64,000 nt of DNA, taken from contig QAYY01000014.1 of the NCBI GenBank assembly GCA_003054665.1, positions 1-64,000 of the forward strand, written 5' to 3'. A model generated the notes under the pieces. It ran no database searches and had not been told where the DNA came from. It worked only from the letters and a program-made list of their open reading frames with translations. Both the position numbers and the translations under genes were made by a program. Positions 54,579 to 62,843 of the stretch are shown here, piece by piece (the stretch's first letter is position 1; each line of letters starts with the position of its first letter). The DNA comes from Opitutaceae bacterium EW11 (GTDB taxonomy: Bacteria; Verrucomicrobiota; Verrucomicrobiia; Opitutales; Opitutaceae).

Positions 54579-55199
54579 GAAATGGCCGCGAGCATTACTG
54601 CACACCCCTTCGGGCGCTGAAGCGGGCGGGCTATGATAGCATTTCGACTATGCCTCCTGCTGGATTTGAGAGCGTGCGCGAGTACTTGGGCTCCGCGCAG
54701 AATTCGGACAATAAAGTACGACATCCAGAACTGGCGCTCACCGGCAGAAACGGAGCTAAGCCCCATCTTCGTTAGAAGTCCCTATGGCTTAAGCTCTTGA
54801 GAAGCTTACAGAGCCACAGACCACTCTAATTCTTATGACAATGCCCCTCTGATTCTGATGACAAACAGACCAAATTTGATGACGCGGCATGCAGACTCAG
54901 TACTGAAACTGATGACATGTTCAGGAAATCTTGTTGGTCCTTCGAAATAAAGATCGCCCCGTCTCGAAGCAGTATTCCCACCACTCCGTCCGCGATATCG
55001 AACCCCGGCCCATATCTTGGAGGAGTTCTCTCGACGGAAATCGCGGAACGGATCCAGGGCGCTGGGAGTGCCCGTGTGACTTGGTTGTGGCGCGTCGTCA
55101 GGCACGCGGGCCGCATAGCGGCGCAATTGTCCTATGACACGCGACGGAGACGGTTGTCCTGCGTTCCGACATGAAAGCACGATTTCGTCCGTTCGGACG
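54579..55199. other. gene-poor region with spaced ATGAC repeats
   Basis: TCTNATGACA-like units occur at 54835, 54858, 54879 and 54912 (intervals 23, 21, 33) and again at 55134. Multiple subterminal repeats with a period near 22 bp resemble ends of IS21-type elements. A 41-codon frame (54650-54775) has no support. From 55112 the sequence aligns with copy 1 of the duplicated unit. Confidence 0.4.
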
Positions 55200-55787
55200 A
55201 TGCGCACTGGGACGCCAATCAGACAGACTTGTGGACGCCGGCGTTATTCTGCGCCGCTTCCCCTTTTCGGTTTCTCTCATATAGCAAGAACAACCACGAA
55301 GAAAGCTACCCCAGGGATTCAGCTGGGAAGTCTAGTCAAAGATAGCATCACGGGATTCAAAGGAATCGCGATTGCTCGTACCGAGTACGGGGTCGGATGT
55401 ATCCACATCCGCATCCAGGCACCGGGCCTGACCGACGCGGGAACGCCCATTCCGGTGCAGACGTTTGACGACCAGCGCGTAGAGGTTCTCTCCCCTCCGA
55501 CAAAGCGTTGGGCGGGCCCCATCGAAACTCCCGTAAAATTGGGCCATGTAGTCCGGGACTCACTTACGGGCGTTGTCGGTATCGTCACAGGCAAGACGGT
55601 GGGGCTGGATGGGCGCACTAATCTCCTTGTTGAACAAGCTGGAATGACATCAGACGGCGAGCCCAAGCCGCCAATCTACATTAATGCTGCGTCTGCAATC
55701 GTGATTGATCGACGCGAACTCGAGGTCAGTAAGGACAGCGTAGCCACGAGCGGAGGCCCGATGGCGCGGGCAGCCGTTGCCCATTGA
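55200..55787 (+). CDS. tandem-domain phage-type hypothetical protein, copy 2
   Basis: The 195-residue paralogue of the protein at 44271 starts at the ATG at 55200, embedded in the conserved TTCGGACGATG. The internal ATG used by a shorter reading of copy 1 is ATA here (HIARTTTKK against RMAKKSMKK). The two domains are conserved: LVKDSITGFKGIAIARTEYG with IRIQAPGLTDAGTPIPVQ, and VVRDSLTGVVGIVTGKTVGL with LVEQAGMTSDGEPKPPIY. Conservation of frame and domain, despite many DNA changes, indicates selection on the protein. Function unknown. The domain resembles short proteins found in phages. Confidence 0.7.
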   Translation: MRTGTPIRQTCGRRRYSAPLPLFGFSHIARTTTKKATPGIQLGSLVKDSITGFKGIAIARTEYGVGCIHIRIQAPGLTDAGTPIPVQTFDDQRVEVLSPPTKRWAGPIETPVKLGHVVRDSLTGVVGIVTGKTVGLDGRTNLLVEQAGMTSDGEPKPPIYINAASAIVIDRRELEVSKDSVATSGGPMARAAVAH

Positions 55788-55879
55788 GTTCGGCTCCAGA
55801 ACCGCTGCAGGCAGTCGATCGGTTCTGGCCCCGATTGACGCTCTTTCCGGTCTGTTGGTGCGTACCGACCCTCCCTTGA

Positions 55880-55909
55880 GGACCGTTTATAAGTGATATT
55901 TTAAACGGT
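55880..55909 (+). terminator. 3' hairpin of duplicated unit, copy 2
   Basis: GGACCGTTT (55880-55888) pairs with AAACGGT (55903-55909), leaving the same loop size class as copy 1. It lies about 92 bp beyond the gene stop. Confidence 0.45.
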
Positions 55910-56210
55910 GCATTCGGAAAATGCAGCTTCTGCCATGACCGCTCGTGCAGTTCGAGTTCATGCCCCCGTCCCGCAACCGGAAAACTCAGGCCGGCCGTGC
56001 ACTCCCATCGGGAACGAATTCCAAGTACCCAATTGGGAATGCGGCAACGTTCATTCAATTCCAGGGGCAGCGACAGGAGCAAAGATGTGAGCCCCTCCCG
56101 TGTGCCTGAGGTCGGAAAAGTTCTCGTAAAGGTGGGTTTTGAAGTGCTTCTCCCCTAACCTGTCACCCTGCGCAAGATGAGCAGCAGAGCTGCGATCAGG
56201 GGCTCGGTTC

Positions 56211-56238
56211 GCGGGTTCGAGTCCCGTCCATCCCGCCA
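56211..56238 (+). other. attL candidate: tRNA 3'-end block
   Basis: The 28-nt block is a T-arm (GCGGG, loop TTCGAGT, CCCGT), a 7-nt acceptor strand CCATCCC, discriminator G and CCA. It matches 63434-63461 at 27 of 28 positions. No 5' half of a tRNA with GGGATGG lies upstream, so this is a tRNA fragment left by integration rather than an intact gene. Confidence 0.75.
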
Positions 56239-56252
56239 TTTTGGCGATTTTT

Positions 56253-56290
56253 GCAAAAGGCCTGTTTCCCTCGCGGAACGGGCCTTTTGC
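56253..56290 (+). terminator. hairpin downstream of attL
   Basis: GCAAAAGGCC (56253-56262) and GGCCTTTTGC (56281-56290) form a perfect 10-bp stem, with a further TCC/GGA pairing inside the loop. The A-run and T-run flanks make it look like a bidirectional intrinsic terminator of the kind found after tRNA genes. Confidence 0.7.
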
Positions 56291-56376
56291 CTATGTATCT
56301 ACGACTTACGCGGGGTTCCACCGTTTGCACGATCGGTCACGATTGCGCTCCGTTGTGCACGATTAGCGGTTCTAGA

Positions 56377-56386
56377 AACCACCAAA
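56377..56386 (+). promoter_or_regulatory. candidate integrase arm-type site (left)
   Basis: AACCACCAAA occurs here, about 140 bp inside attL and 48 bp before the integrase ATG. Two tandem copies occur near the right end (63359-63378) in the same orientation. Paired repeats inside both ends of an island are the usual arrangement for arm-binding sites of tyrosine recombinases. Confidence 0.45.
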
Positions 56387-56433
56387 CGCGGCCATCAATT
56401 CGACGGCTTCGTTTATTGTTAGGAAGGGCTACG

Positions 56434-57763
56434 ATGATCACTATCACCGGGCCCCATTACGACAAAACGAGGAAGCGCTGGTACCTGTACTGGACCACGC
56501 CGCGGAAGAATCCCGACGGGACAATTCAGCTTCGGCCGAACGGCCGGCCTGTTCTCGATCGGCACCGTCCGCCTTACCCGACGCGCGCCGAAGCGGCAAC
56601 CGACAAAGCCCGCATCGAGGCTCAGTACGAGCAGACTGGCTCGGGCGAATTCCTCTTCGATCGCGCCGCTGCTGCCGATTACGAATCGGCCGCAAAGATC
56701 CTCGGCGAGGTACCGATGGTGGAGGCCGCTCGGTTCTGGCGCCTGCACCACCCAGAGCAGCCGAAACTCACGATGGCGCAGCTCTACCCGCTGTTTCTTG
56801 AGGCCCTCTTAAAGCGCTTCAAACGCGAGACGCGGCACACCCGTGATCTCAAATCGCGTGTTGGGATCTATGTGAAAACGGTAGCGAACCGCTATCCCGA
56901 GACCGTAACCCGCAAGGGAATCCTCCAGTACATCGAGGACCTGAAGGTGGAGCCTCGCACGGCTCGCAATCACAAGCAGTCGATCTGCCGGTTCTTCAAT
57001 TGGCTGGTTGGAAAAGACTACATCACGACGAATCCCGCAGGTGGAATCAAAAAGAGCGACCTCGCAGTTGGACCAGGTCGAGCGCTACCTTCGCTCTCTC
57101 GAACGGTACGACCCCGACTTGGTTCCCCACGAGATCGTGCAACTCCTGTCCGGGGTGCGTGCTGACGATGAAATGGCGAATTTTGACACGAAGTACGTGC
57201 TTTCTGAAACCAAGGGGATCGTAGTTCCCGGCAGCATCTCGAAGATGGGTGAGCGCGACGTCCTTGAAGGCGTGGAAGAATGCTTTTGGAACTGGTGGAC
57301 CGTGTACGGGAAGGACGAAGGGCTGCTGCGGGTCAAAAACTACGAACCGCGGTGGTTCCGGGTCCGCGTTCTCGCCTCAATTCTCGACCAAGCTCGGGCC
57401 GATGAATTCGCGCGGCTGCCAATCAAAAGCCTACTAAAAATGGACCTCGCCACGAAAGCGCTCGCCGACCGGCCATGGAACGCCCGCCGCCGCACGTTTT
57501 GTACGTATCACGTCGCAAAGCATCAGAGCGCCGACAAGACCGCGATGCTCATGCGTCACCAAGGCGGCACCGCAACTCTGTGGAAGTCCTACCGCGGGCT
57601 CGGCGTCACACAGGCGAAAGGCATGGCGTATTTCGAGATCCAGCCGTGCCCCGTCGCGCATCCAATCCGGCCGGAACGCCCCCTCCGCGGAATCGTCCGC
57701 AAACAGGCAGAGTATTCTCAGCCGATTTGCCGAATCGACATATCGGCGTCTGGATGCGCATAG
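56434..57763 (+). pseudogene. tyrosine recombinase/integrase, frameshifted
   Basis: The N-terminal part, from the ATG at 56434, reads a DNA-arm region (ITITGPHYDKTRKRWYLYWT) and a SAM-like core-binding domain (TRKGILQYIEDLKVEPRTAR with NHKQSICRFFNWLVGKDYIT, TTNPAGGIKKSDL). The catalytic domain continues in the +1 frame: LDQVERYLRSLERYDPDLVP, LLSGVRADDEMANF (likely catalytic Arg), RRRTFCTYHVAKHQ, MLMRHQGGTATLWKSYRGLG (His and nucleophile Tyr). The switch lies about 57045-57070, at the domain linker. One extra base or two missing bases would explain it. A CAAAAAG run is there but lacks a full A-AAA-AAG heptamer. It sits 195 bp inside attL, as expected for the island integrase. A sequencing error is possible. 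Confidence 0.85.
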
Positions 57764-57800
57764 CCCAAGTCGTGACCGACGACCTAGGCGAATATGGATG

Positions 57801-58148
57801 TTATCGGACGCCCGACCAGGGCGGCGTCGTTTGGCACGGCAATTCACCAAGCCGACGCGTGAGGTTATGCCGCAACACGTCTTCCAGTAGCTCTCTTGTG
57901 GTGCCGCGTGATACCGCTAAGGCAGTCGCCAGATGAGGCATATCGAGCGGATTTGCAGGACGTCCTTCCTTCGCGATAATGGGTATCGGGCCGAATAAGC
58001 GCTTCGATCGAAGGTCAGCACCAGCCCTTATCAAAACAGCCAGTACAGCCGCGACCGGAGTCCACTGAATCAGCGGCACGGGAGGTAAAACAAAATATAC
58101 GGATTTTTTGTTATCGGGTTGGGTGACGACGAACAAAGACCAGCCCAA
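57801..58148 (-). CDS. hypothetical protein, weak support
   Basis: A 115-codon frame with a TTG start has a plausible composition: SVYFVLPPVPLIQWTPVAAV, LAVLIRAGADLRSKRLFGPI, then LATALAVSRGTTRELLEDVL. GGGGAG lies 3 nt before the TTG, too close for an ideal site. I recognise no family. It lies between integrase and excisionase on the opposite strand, where a regulator would be usual, but no HTH is evident. Confidence 0.3.
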   Translation of the reverse strand: MGWSLFVVTQPDNKKSVYFVLPPVPLIQWTPVAAVLAVLIRAGADLRSKRLFGPIPIIAKEGRPANPLDMPHLATALAVSRGTTRELLEDVLRHNLTRRLGELPCQTTPPWSGVR

Positions 58149-58326
58149 GCGCTCCCCAATCGCCCCTCACGGCCCGCGTTCAGATGGCGTCAGCCCCGAG
58201 TCAACCACGCGTAGCGCGACGGAATCGGAAACGGCGTGTCAAACCGAGGACCGGCGGAAATCCACTAAGGAATTCCAGTAAGGTCTCTGGGATCGATGGC
58301 CCAAGCCAGACGATTGGCTGTATCGG

Positions 58327-58518
58327 ATGGATCTGTACGAAGCTGCAGCCTTCTTGCGCGTCTCACCTGCGACCGTAAGGCGTGCTGTACAGACCGATCG
58401 TGCGGGCCGTGCACAGCTATCTCACCAGCGGATCCTAAGTGCCTTCCGTTTTCGGCGATCGGATCTGGAGGTTTTCGGTTTAGTTCTGCCGCAGCACCAG
58501 ACGGGTCTCGACCACTAA
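58327..58518 (+). CDS. excisionase-like HTH protein
   Basis: The 63-residue protein has the layout of small MerR/excisionase-type DNA-binding proteins: MDLYEAAAFLRVSPATVRRA (helix-turn-helix, residues 1-20), then a basic wing-like part ending AFRFRRSDLEVFG. The pattern LtxxEAAxxLxVSxxTVRR ... RFRRxDLE is that of island recombination directionality factors. It lies about 560 bp after the integrase and inside the att boundaries. The expected Arg-Val wing segment is somewhat degenerate. Confidence 0.55.
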   Translation: MDLYEAAAFLRVSPATVRRAVQTDRAGRAQLSHQRILSAFRFRRSDLEVFGLVLPQHQTGLDH

Positions 58519-58543
58519 AGTCCAACCGGTTCTTCCTCTAACT

Positions 58544-59485
58544 TCACCGGATGCGCGCTGAAATGCGCAGAATTTCGTCAGTCTCCCGATGCTTCGACAG
58601 AGAAGTGAGAACACCCTCAAAAATTGCCTCGAAGCTGTTGGCTGCTATCCATTCCAACGGTCGGCCGTGATACTGTTCCCACAGTCGAACCCCTTGGAGA
58701 ACCAGAAGCCGGCAGTGACTGACTGGTTCCGGAGCGATTACCGTCAACGCATTCTTGATCCTTTCATCGGAGTCCGGATGCCTACTGTGAACCAGTGCCT
58801 TGTTGAGCATCAGCAAAGCACTGACCGCTACAGCCCCGCCGAACTGTCGCGTGAGTTGAATCTGGTTCGTCACCGGCGAAGTAAATCCATGCTCCCATGC
58901 CCAGCGGTCTGCTTGCCGCTCTTCGTCGATGAGTTGCCACCGAGGTTGAACTGCCGCAGAAACCTGGGTGTGGCCGCACGCCACGTGACCGATTTCGTGC
59001 AGTAATACGAAGTTGGCCGCGTAACAGAACACGGCGTTTACTTTTTCAACCAACGTCTGATCGGCGGCTACGCCAAAGACGGGGTTGGGTACGGCATCAG
59101 GCCATTCTGCGTATGCGGAAACGAGACTCATCGCATAATCGAACGCCTGACGCGCCTTCGTACGCACGGGCGAATCGTCTGAGCTGAGCAGCGTGTCGTA
59201 AAACGCAAGCAAGCTGTACGACATGCACCAGAGGTAACTCAGGAAGGTCTCAGAAAGTTGCACTTGATGCGTTCCATCGTGGACACAGGCCGCGCCGACT
59301 TTCCGAAGAGGCTGTTTGCCCTTAACTATTTCGATCCCCGGTTTGAGGCCGAACCTGGTAATTACATCACGCGCCGTCTGAACGAAGGCTGGATCGGACG
59401 CTTCAAGCGTGTGGACTAGATTGTTGCCCAGCACGGTGGCCAACTGATCTCCTTTTTGCAGCGTCCGGAAGTCGTAGTCGGGCAT
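58544..59485 (-). CDS. HEXXH metalloprotease, Lit-like (peptidase U49)
   Basis: The 313-residue protein has a zinc-protease core at residues about 165-205: FCYAANFVLLHEIGHVACGH (HEIGH) followed after about 22 residues by DEERQADRWAWEHG, whose Glu/Asp would be the third metal ligand. There is no signal peptide or membrane helix, so it is cytoplasmic. The HEIGHxxxGH...EExxAD arrangement and length match the Lit phage-exclusion peptidase family and some ImmA-like proteases. Lit cleaves EF-Tu when triggered by a phage protein. The target here is unknown. It is on the minus strand of the island, convergent with the excisionase-like gene. Abortive-infection function is inference from family and location. 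Confidence 0.65.
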   Translation of the reverse strand: MPDYDFRTLQKGDQLATVLGNNLVHTLEASDPAFVQTARDVITRFGLKPGIEIVKGKQPLRKVGAACVHDGTHQVQLSETFLSYLWCMSYSLLAFYDTLLSSDDSPVRTKARQAFDYAMSLVSAYAEWPDAVPNPVFGVAADQTLVEKVNAVFCYAANFVLLHEIGHVACGHTQVSAAVQPRWQLIDEERQADRWAWEHGFTSPVTNQIQLTRQFGGAVAVSALLMLNKALVHSRHPDSDERIKNALTVIAPEPVSHCRLLVLQGVRLWEQYHGRPLEWIAANSFEAIFEGVLTSLSKHRETDEILRISARIR

Positions 59486-60502
59486 AGCCGCGATACGCTA
59501 CACTCAGCCAAGCAGCATTCAACAGCGACAGGCGCAACAACGCTAGGATACCGACGCCGCCCAATCTCTGGTTGCGCACATGTAGGCGGCCGTTCGGGCG
59601 CGTATGACGAATGACTGGGAATAAAGCGAACCTGCAGACGACGATCGAGCGCTGGCGACGATTCAGGCCAAATTGTCACCTGTGCGGTTAACGTGCGCCG
59701 CCGACCGGAACGGAGTGCACCCGAACCCCTCTCTGCGCATGAGCCTGTTGGCGCTGTATTGAGCATCGGAAGCACCGGCAATCCGGCTCCGCGGGTTTTT
59801 GCATTTCGGGCCACTATCTCTCCCGTGATGAAACTCGAATTCACGGAAGAACAAAAAGCCTGGCTACGTGCCCGGCTTAATAATCCGGCGGACCAACTGG
59901 TCGTCGCCTTGGCTGTCTCGGTAGGTTGAGTTGGCCGGAAATCGCTCGTTATGCTGCGCGACGTGCCGGAAACGTCGCTCGTGTTCTGCGATCATCGAGT
60001 ACAGCATAGCATGGGGCCTGGGACATCCATAGTCCCACGGCACTTTTTCTAAACCCGAGTGGAGCGTGCTGCGGGTATTCTTATTGCTACGAGGCATCGC
60101 TACGTCCAAAACGCCTAGGAACGTTACCGATCTCTGTCGCGTGACGAAGGCCCCGCCAAGGTGAGTCGGCGCGGCCCGGCCTGCTCCTCGGAAAACAGGA
60201 TAACCCGACGCGATGACGCGCATTGGACCCCAGTGGGCGATTGATCACGCCTCCCCAGCTTTATGGGGTAAGTGGTAGCCCCGTGTTCTTCATCAACCAG
60301 TACAAATCGCCACTGGATTTCCTCGCTTTGCCGATACCGAGGATTGTCGGGATTGCGATTGAGTGTCACGTCAGACAGAAAGCGGTCGTGGTGACGCGTT
60401 TCAGTCTGCTATTGGCGCTGTTGCATCGGCACTTTCATGGTCCCGATGATCCGGCGGCGCCTTCCCTAGTGACGCTGCAAGTGTAACAAACACTCAACTA
60501 CA
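59486..60502. other. region with gene fragments
   Basis: About 1 kb between the metalloprotease and the AbiGi-like gene. It holds a 33-codon frame 59828-59929 (MKLEFTEEQKAWLRARLNNP, stops early) that looks like the start of a truncated gene, and a serine-protease-like fragment (60223-60486). The rest has no coding character I can support. Confidence 0.4.
60223..60486 (+). pseudogene. trypsin-like protease C-terminal fragment
   Basis: An 87-codon frame from a TTG carries PPQLYGVSGSPVFFI, the GxSGSP active-site motif of trypsin-like serine proteases, then LPRIVGIAIECHV-type strand order (PIPRIVGIAIECH) and a C-terminal VVVTRFSLLLALLHRHFHG. The His and Asp parts of the triad would lie upstream, where the frame is broken (in-frame TGA at 60214-60216). 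Probably the 3' remnant of a protease gene. Confidence 0.4.
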
Positions 60503-61138
60503 ATGCCGCAAGACGATCCGGGACGGCTAACTCTTTATACGAGGTCTGATCTTACTCCGTACCTTATCCACCTTACCAAGAATACCAAAAAGGCGGATTC
60601 GTTTTCGGCCTATCAGAATCTAGTGAGTATCCTGGAGAAAGGTGAAATCTGGGGTAGCAATACCAAGGGAGGATTCATTAAAGGTCCGAACCCCGCTGCG
60701 TGCTTCATGGATGTTCCTTTTACCGCGCTTAAGGTTCTACTAGACCGTGATAACGCTGACCCCGAATCTCCGCGGTATGAGGCGTACGGTGTCGTGGTGA
60801 CAAAAAAATACGCATACAAACGTGGCTGCCGCCCCGTGCTTTATCTTTCAGACGCGGAAATGGTCGGACTGAGAATTCCTGAAGATGAGAAGTGGCGCGT
60901 CGTTCGTTTTGAAGATACGAAGACGCGAAAGATCAGTTGGATTCACGAACGAGAATGGCGGTGCAAAGGCGCGTTCCGTGTGCCCGCCGAACCGCTGGCG
61001 GTGTTGGTTCAAACGACAAAGGATGCTGCTAAACTTACGGCTGCGATTGCAAAGAACCCAAATTGGAAATCACGACCGCTGTCAGTTATTCCCGTCGAAA
61101 TTATGTGCCAAGGTCTCCCGTACCTCACGGAGCAGTGA
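60503..61138 (+). CDS. AbiGi/DUF2971-like protein, candidate defence gene
   Basis: The 211-residue soluble protein reads LIHLTKNTKKADSFSAYQNL, VSILEKGEIWGSNTKGGFIK, PAACFMDVPFTALKVLL, then YEAYGVVVTKKYAYKRGCRP with VLYLSDAE, and ends with WIHEREWRCKGAFRVP. The order HLTK ... LxxILxxGxI ... CFxDxP ... YGxxxxKxYAxxxGxxPVLY is that of the AbiGi abortive-infection and DUF2971 group. A basic/Trp-rich REWR block resembles a nucleotide-binding or ADP-ribosyl-type fold, but this is speculative. It is first of three plus-strand genes, 27 bp before the HEAT-repeat gene. Confidence 0.55.
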   Translation: MPQDDPGRLTLYTRSDLTPYLIHLTKNTKKADSFSAYQNLVSILEKGEIWGSNTKGGFIKGPNPAACFMDVPFTALKVLLDRDNADPESPRYEAYGVVVTKKYAYKRGCRPVLYLSDAEMVGLRIPEDEKWRVVRFEDTKTRKISWIHEREWRCKGAFRVPAEPLAVLVQTTKDAAKLTAAIAKNPNWKSRPLSVIPVEIMCQGLPYLTEQ

Positions 61139-61165
61139 ACTTAGCCGATCGAATTGTCGCTAAGA

Positions 61166-62791
61166 ATGACAATGCTTTCTGATGATCGATTGAATGCCGT
61201 GGTCGCAAAGGCACGCGCCGACACCATCGGAGAATCAGATTTCCGCGCCGCTATTGAACAACCTTTTCAGACCTTACTTTCCTCGTGGGAGCTGTGGGTC
61301 TTGGTTGCGCTTCTGAGCCATGAGCGGCGGCAGAAGTGGGTCGGGTTTGTAGTTGAGTCGAAGCTGGGTGCCTCGGCACATGACCTCGGCACTTCTGGCG
61401 CACTCGGCCATCCCGAGGCCAGTGGTGACGACAAGCGCGTTCCGGATCTGCCGGAATGGACATACTACTTTCACGGTATTGGCTGTTGCTTGACTCACCA
61501 GGACGGCACAGTCCTGGACGTCGATTTCGGTCGGGATGGATCAGCACTTGAGATTGATCCGTACTTCTTTGGTCGGTTTCTGGAAACCGCACCCACACTC
61601 GATTGGAGTGACCGCCGACTTCGGCATGCGTCACCATTAGAAGACGCGTGGCTCTTTGATCTCGGCCGATTGAAAGCTCTCCGGCTGATTCATGGAAAAT
61701 GGCGAATCAGTCTGACAGAAGAGGGACGGACATTTGCTGAGCGCATTGAACCTGTGATCGATCAGGTCAATCGCCTCACAGCCGACGGATCGCCGCGCAG
61801 CCGATTTGTCGCCAGTTGGCTTGTCACAGTTTTGGGCGATACGCCCGGGGCAGTTGAGATCATCGATGTTGGATACCCGGAATTGACGGAGCTACTTCAG
61901 AAAGCAGCCGCCGAACGTTTCGAGTCTCGGGCGGGTGTTCTTCGACATGCATTTCGGTCCGGAGACGAAAATACTCAGAGAACAGCTCTGAAGGCGTTGG
62001 CCGCGCTCGGCCGCGAGTATGCGGAGACAGAAGTGCGGGGTGTCTTGGACCGGACGCCGGCGTCCTCCCTCCATTTGATCGCTATCCGGCTAGTCGAGAG
62101 TTGGCGCGATGCCGCCTGCGCCCCCGGCGTGATATCGGTCATCGAGCGTTTCACGTCGAAGCCGACATTCTTTCAACGAGTCTTCCGGAAGTTACCAGCC
62201 GACAGCTCTGAGACGGTACGCCCGCGCAATGGTCTGCTCGTCGCGGCGGCGAGAATTGCGTTCATATACAGCGAGCCGGAGATGCTGCCAGCGCGATGGC
62301 GAGCGGTTCTGCTGCGGGCACTCCAGGGCGATCGCGCAGGGTGTGATGCCGAAGCGGGATTGATGCTCTTCCTGTTGGATCCGATCCAGGGCATAGCGAA
62401 GCTCAAGGCTAACCTCCGAAACAGGGTTCCAATCACTCGTTCCGAATCCGCCATTTTCCTGGGGATGATAGGCACATCAGACGCCATGCGAATACTTGTG
62501 GAGAGCGCCGAAGGATCGCCCGACGATGGCGGCCATGAAGCGGCTTGCGTACTATCGCTGCTCGATCATCCGGCTGCGATCGCCGCCGCGGAACAGTGGA
62601 CCCGTCGGAACGACGGCTACGAAGAATCCGAGGGCCGCGATGTGACGATTGGCGGCCGCACCATCAAAACGTGGAAAATGGATGAAGTGAGGCGTGCGTC
62701 GATGCGGGAGCATATTCGCTATGGAATGGAGCGATTGAGAAGGGACTACGGCCTGCTGCTACTGCGGTGGAGCACGCCCCACGGAGGTTGA
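61166..62791 (+). CDS. DUF6896-HEAT-repeat protein
   Basis: The protein has 541 residues from the ATG at 61166. The frame is open from a TTG at 61154. An N-terminal domain has the DUF6896 hallmarks LPEWTYYFHGIGCCLTHQDG and VLDVDFGRDGSALEIDPYFF (residues about 90-135). A winged-helix-like part follows (about 165-205, KWRISLTEEGRTFAERIEPV). HEAT-like helical repeats fill about 210-500 (DENTQRTALKALAALGREYA; ITRSESAIFLGMIGTSDAMR, GGHEAACVLSLLDHPAAIAA). There is no catalytic motif. HEAT platforms in islands often act as sensors or scaffolds. DUF6896 is frequent among polymorphic-toxin immunity and island proteins. Co-oriented with its neighbours. Confidence 0.6.
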   Translation: MTMLSDDRLNAVVAKARADTIGESDFRAAIEQPFQTLLSSWELWVLVALLSHERRQKWVGFVVESKLGASAHDLGTSGALGHPEASGDDKRVPDLPEWTYYFHGIGCCLTHQDGTVLDVDFGRDGSALEIDPYFFGRFLETAPTLDWSDRRLRHASPLEDAWLFDLGRLKALRLIHGKWRISLTEEGRTFAERIEPVIDQVNRLTADGSPRSRFVASWLVTVLGDTPGAVEIIDVGYPELTELLQKAAAERFESRAGVLRHAFRSGDENTQRTALKALAALGREYAETEVRGVLDRTPASSLHLIAIRLVESWRDAACAPGVISVIERFTSKPTFFQRVFRKLPADSSETVRPRNGLLVAAARIAFIYSEPEMLPARWRAVLLRALQGDRAGCDAEAGLMLFLLDPIQGIAKLKANLRNRVPITRSESAIFLGMIGTSDAMRILVESAEGSPDDGGHEAACVLSLLDHPAAIAAAEQWTRRNDGYEESEGRDVTIGGRTIKTWKMDEVRRASMREHIRYGMERLRRDYGLLLLRWSTPHGG

Positions 62792-62843
62792 CAGAGCGGC
62801 AAATGCGTTCGCATCACACCATAAGTGAGTCGATACTGCCAAC

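Larger units (their letters stand above)
55112..55976 (+). repeat. duplicated one-gene unit, copy 2
   Basis: This stretch is homologous to 43941-44995 through 5' flank, gene, 3' hairpin and the following GACCGCTCGTG segment. It is about 150 bp shorter upstream of the gene and about 85 bp longer between gene and hairpin. Divergence is considerable at the DNA level, so the duplication is old or the copies arrived separately. Confidence 0.75.
55910..56433. other. left boundary region of the integrative island
   Basis: No gene is recognised. The segment holds the attL candidate (56211-56238), a strong hairpin (56253-56290) and one AACCACCAAA arm-type repeat (56377-56386). A minus-strand frame across the att block (56051-56239) is the usual spurious antisense frame of tRNA sequence. 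Confidence 0.5.

Noticed and set aside
43941-55976. Integron cassette array
   Set aside because: Only two copies 11 kb apart, no integron integrase, and the hairpin lacks recognisable attC R boxes.
56051-56239. 62-codon minus-strand frame (begins MAGWTGLEPA)
   Set aside because: Antisense of the tRNA T-arm/acceptor block, a well-known source of spurious predicted proteins.
57045-57066. Programmed frameshift to fuse the two integrase halves
   Set aside because: The CAAAAAG run lacks the standard A-AAA-AAG heptamer and the needed shift is +1, not -1. A mutation is simpler.
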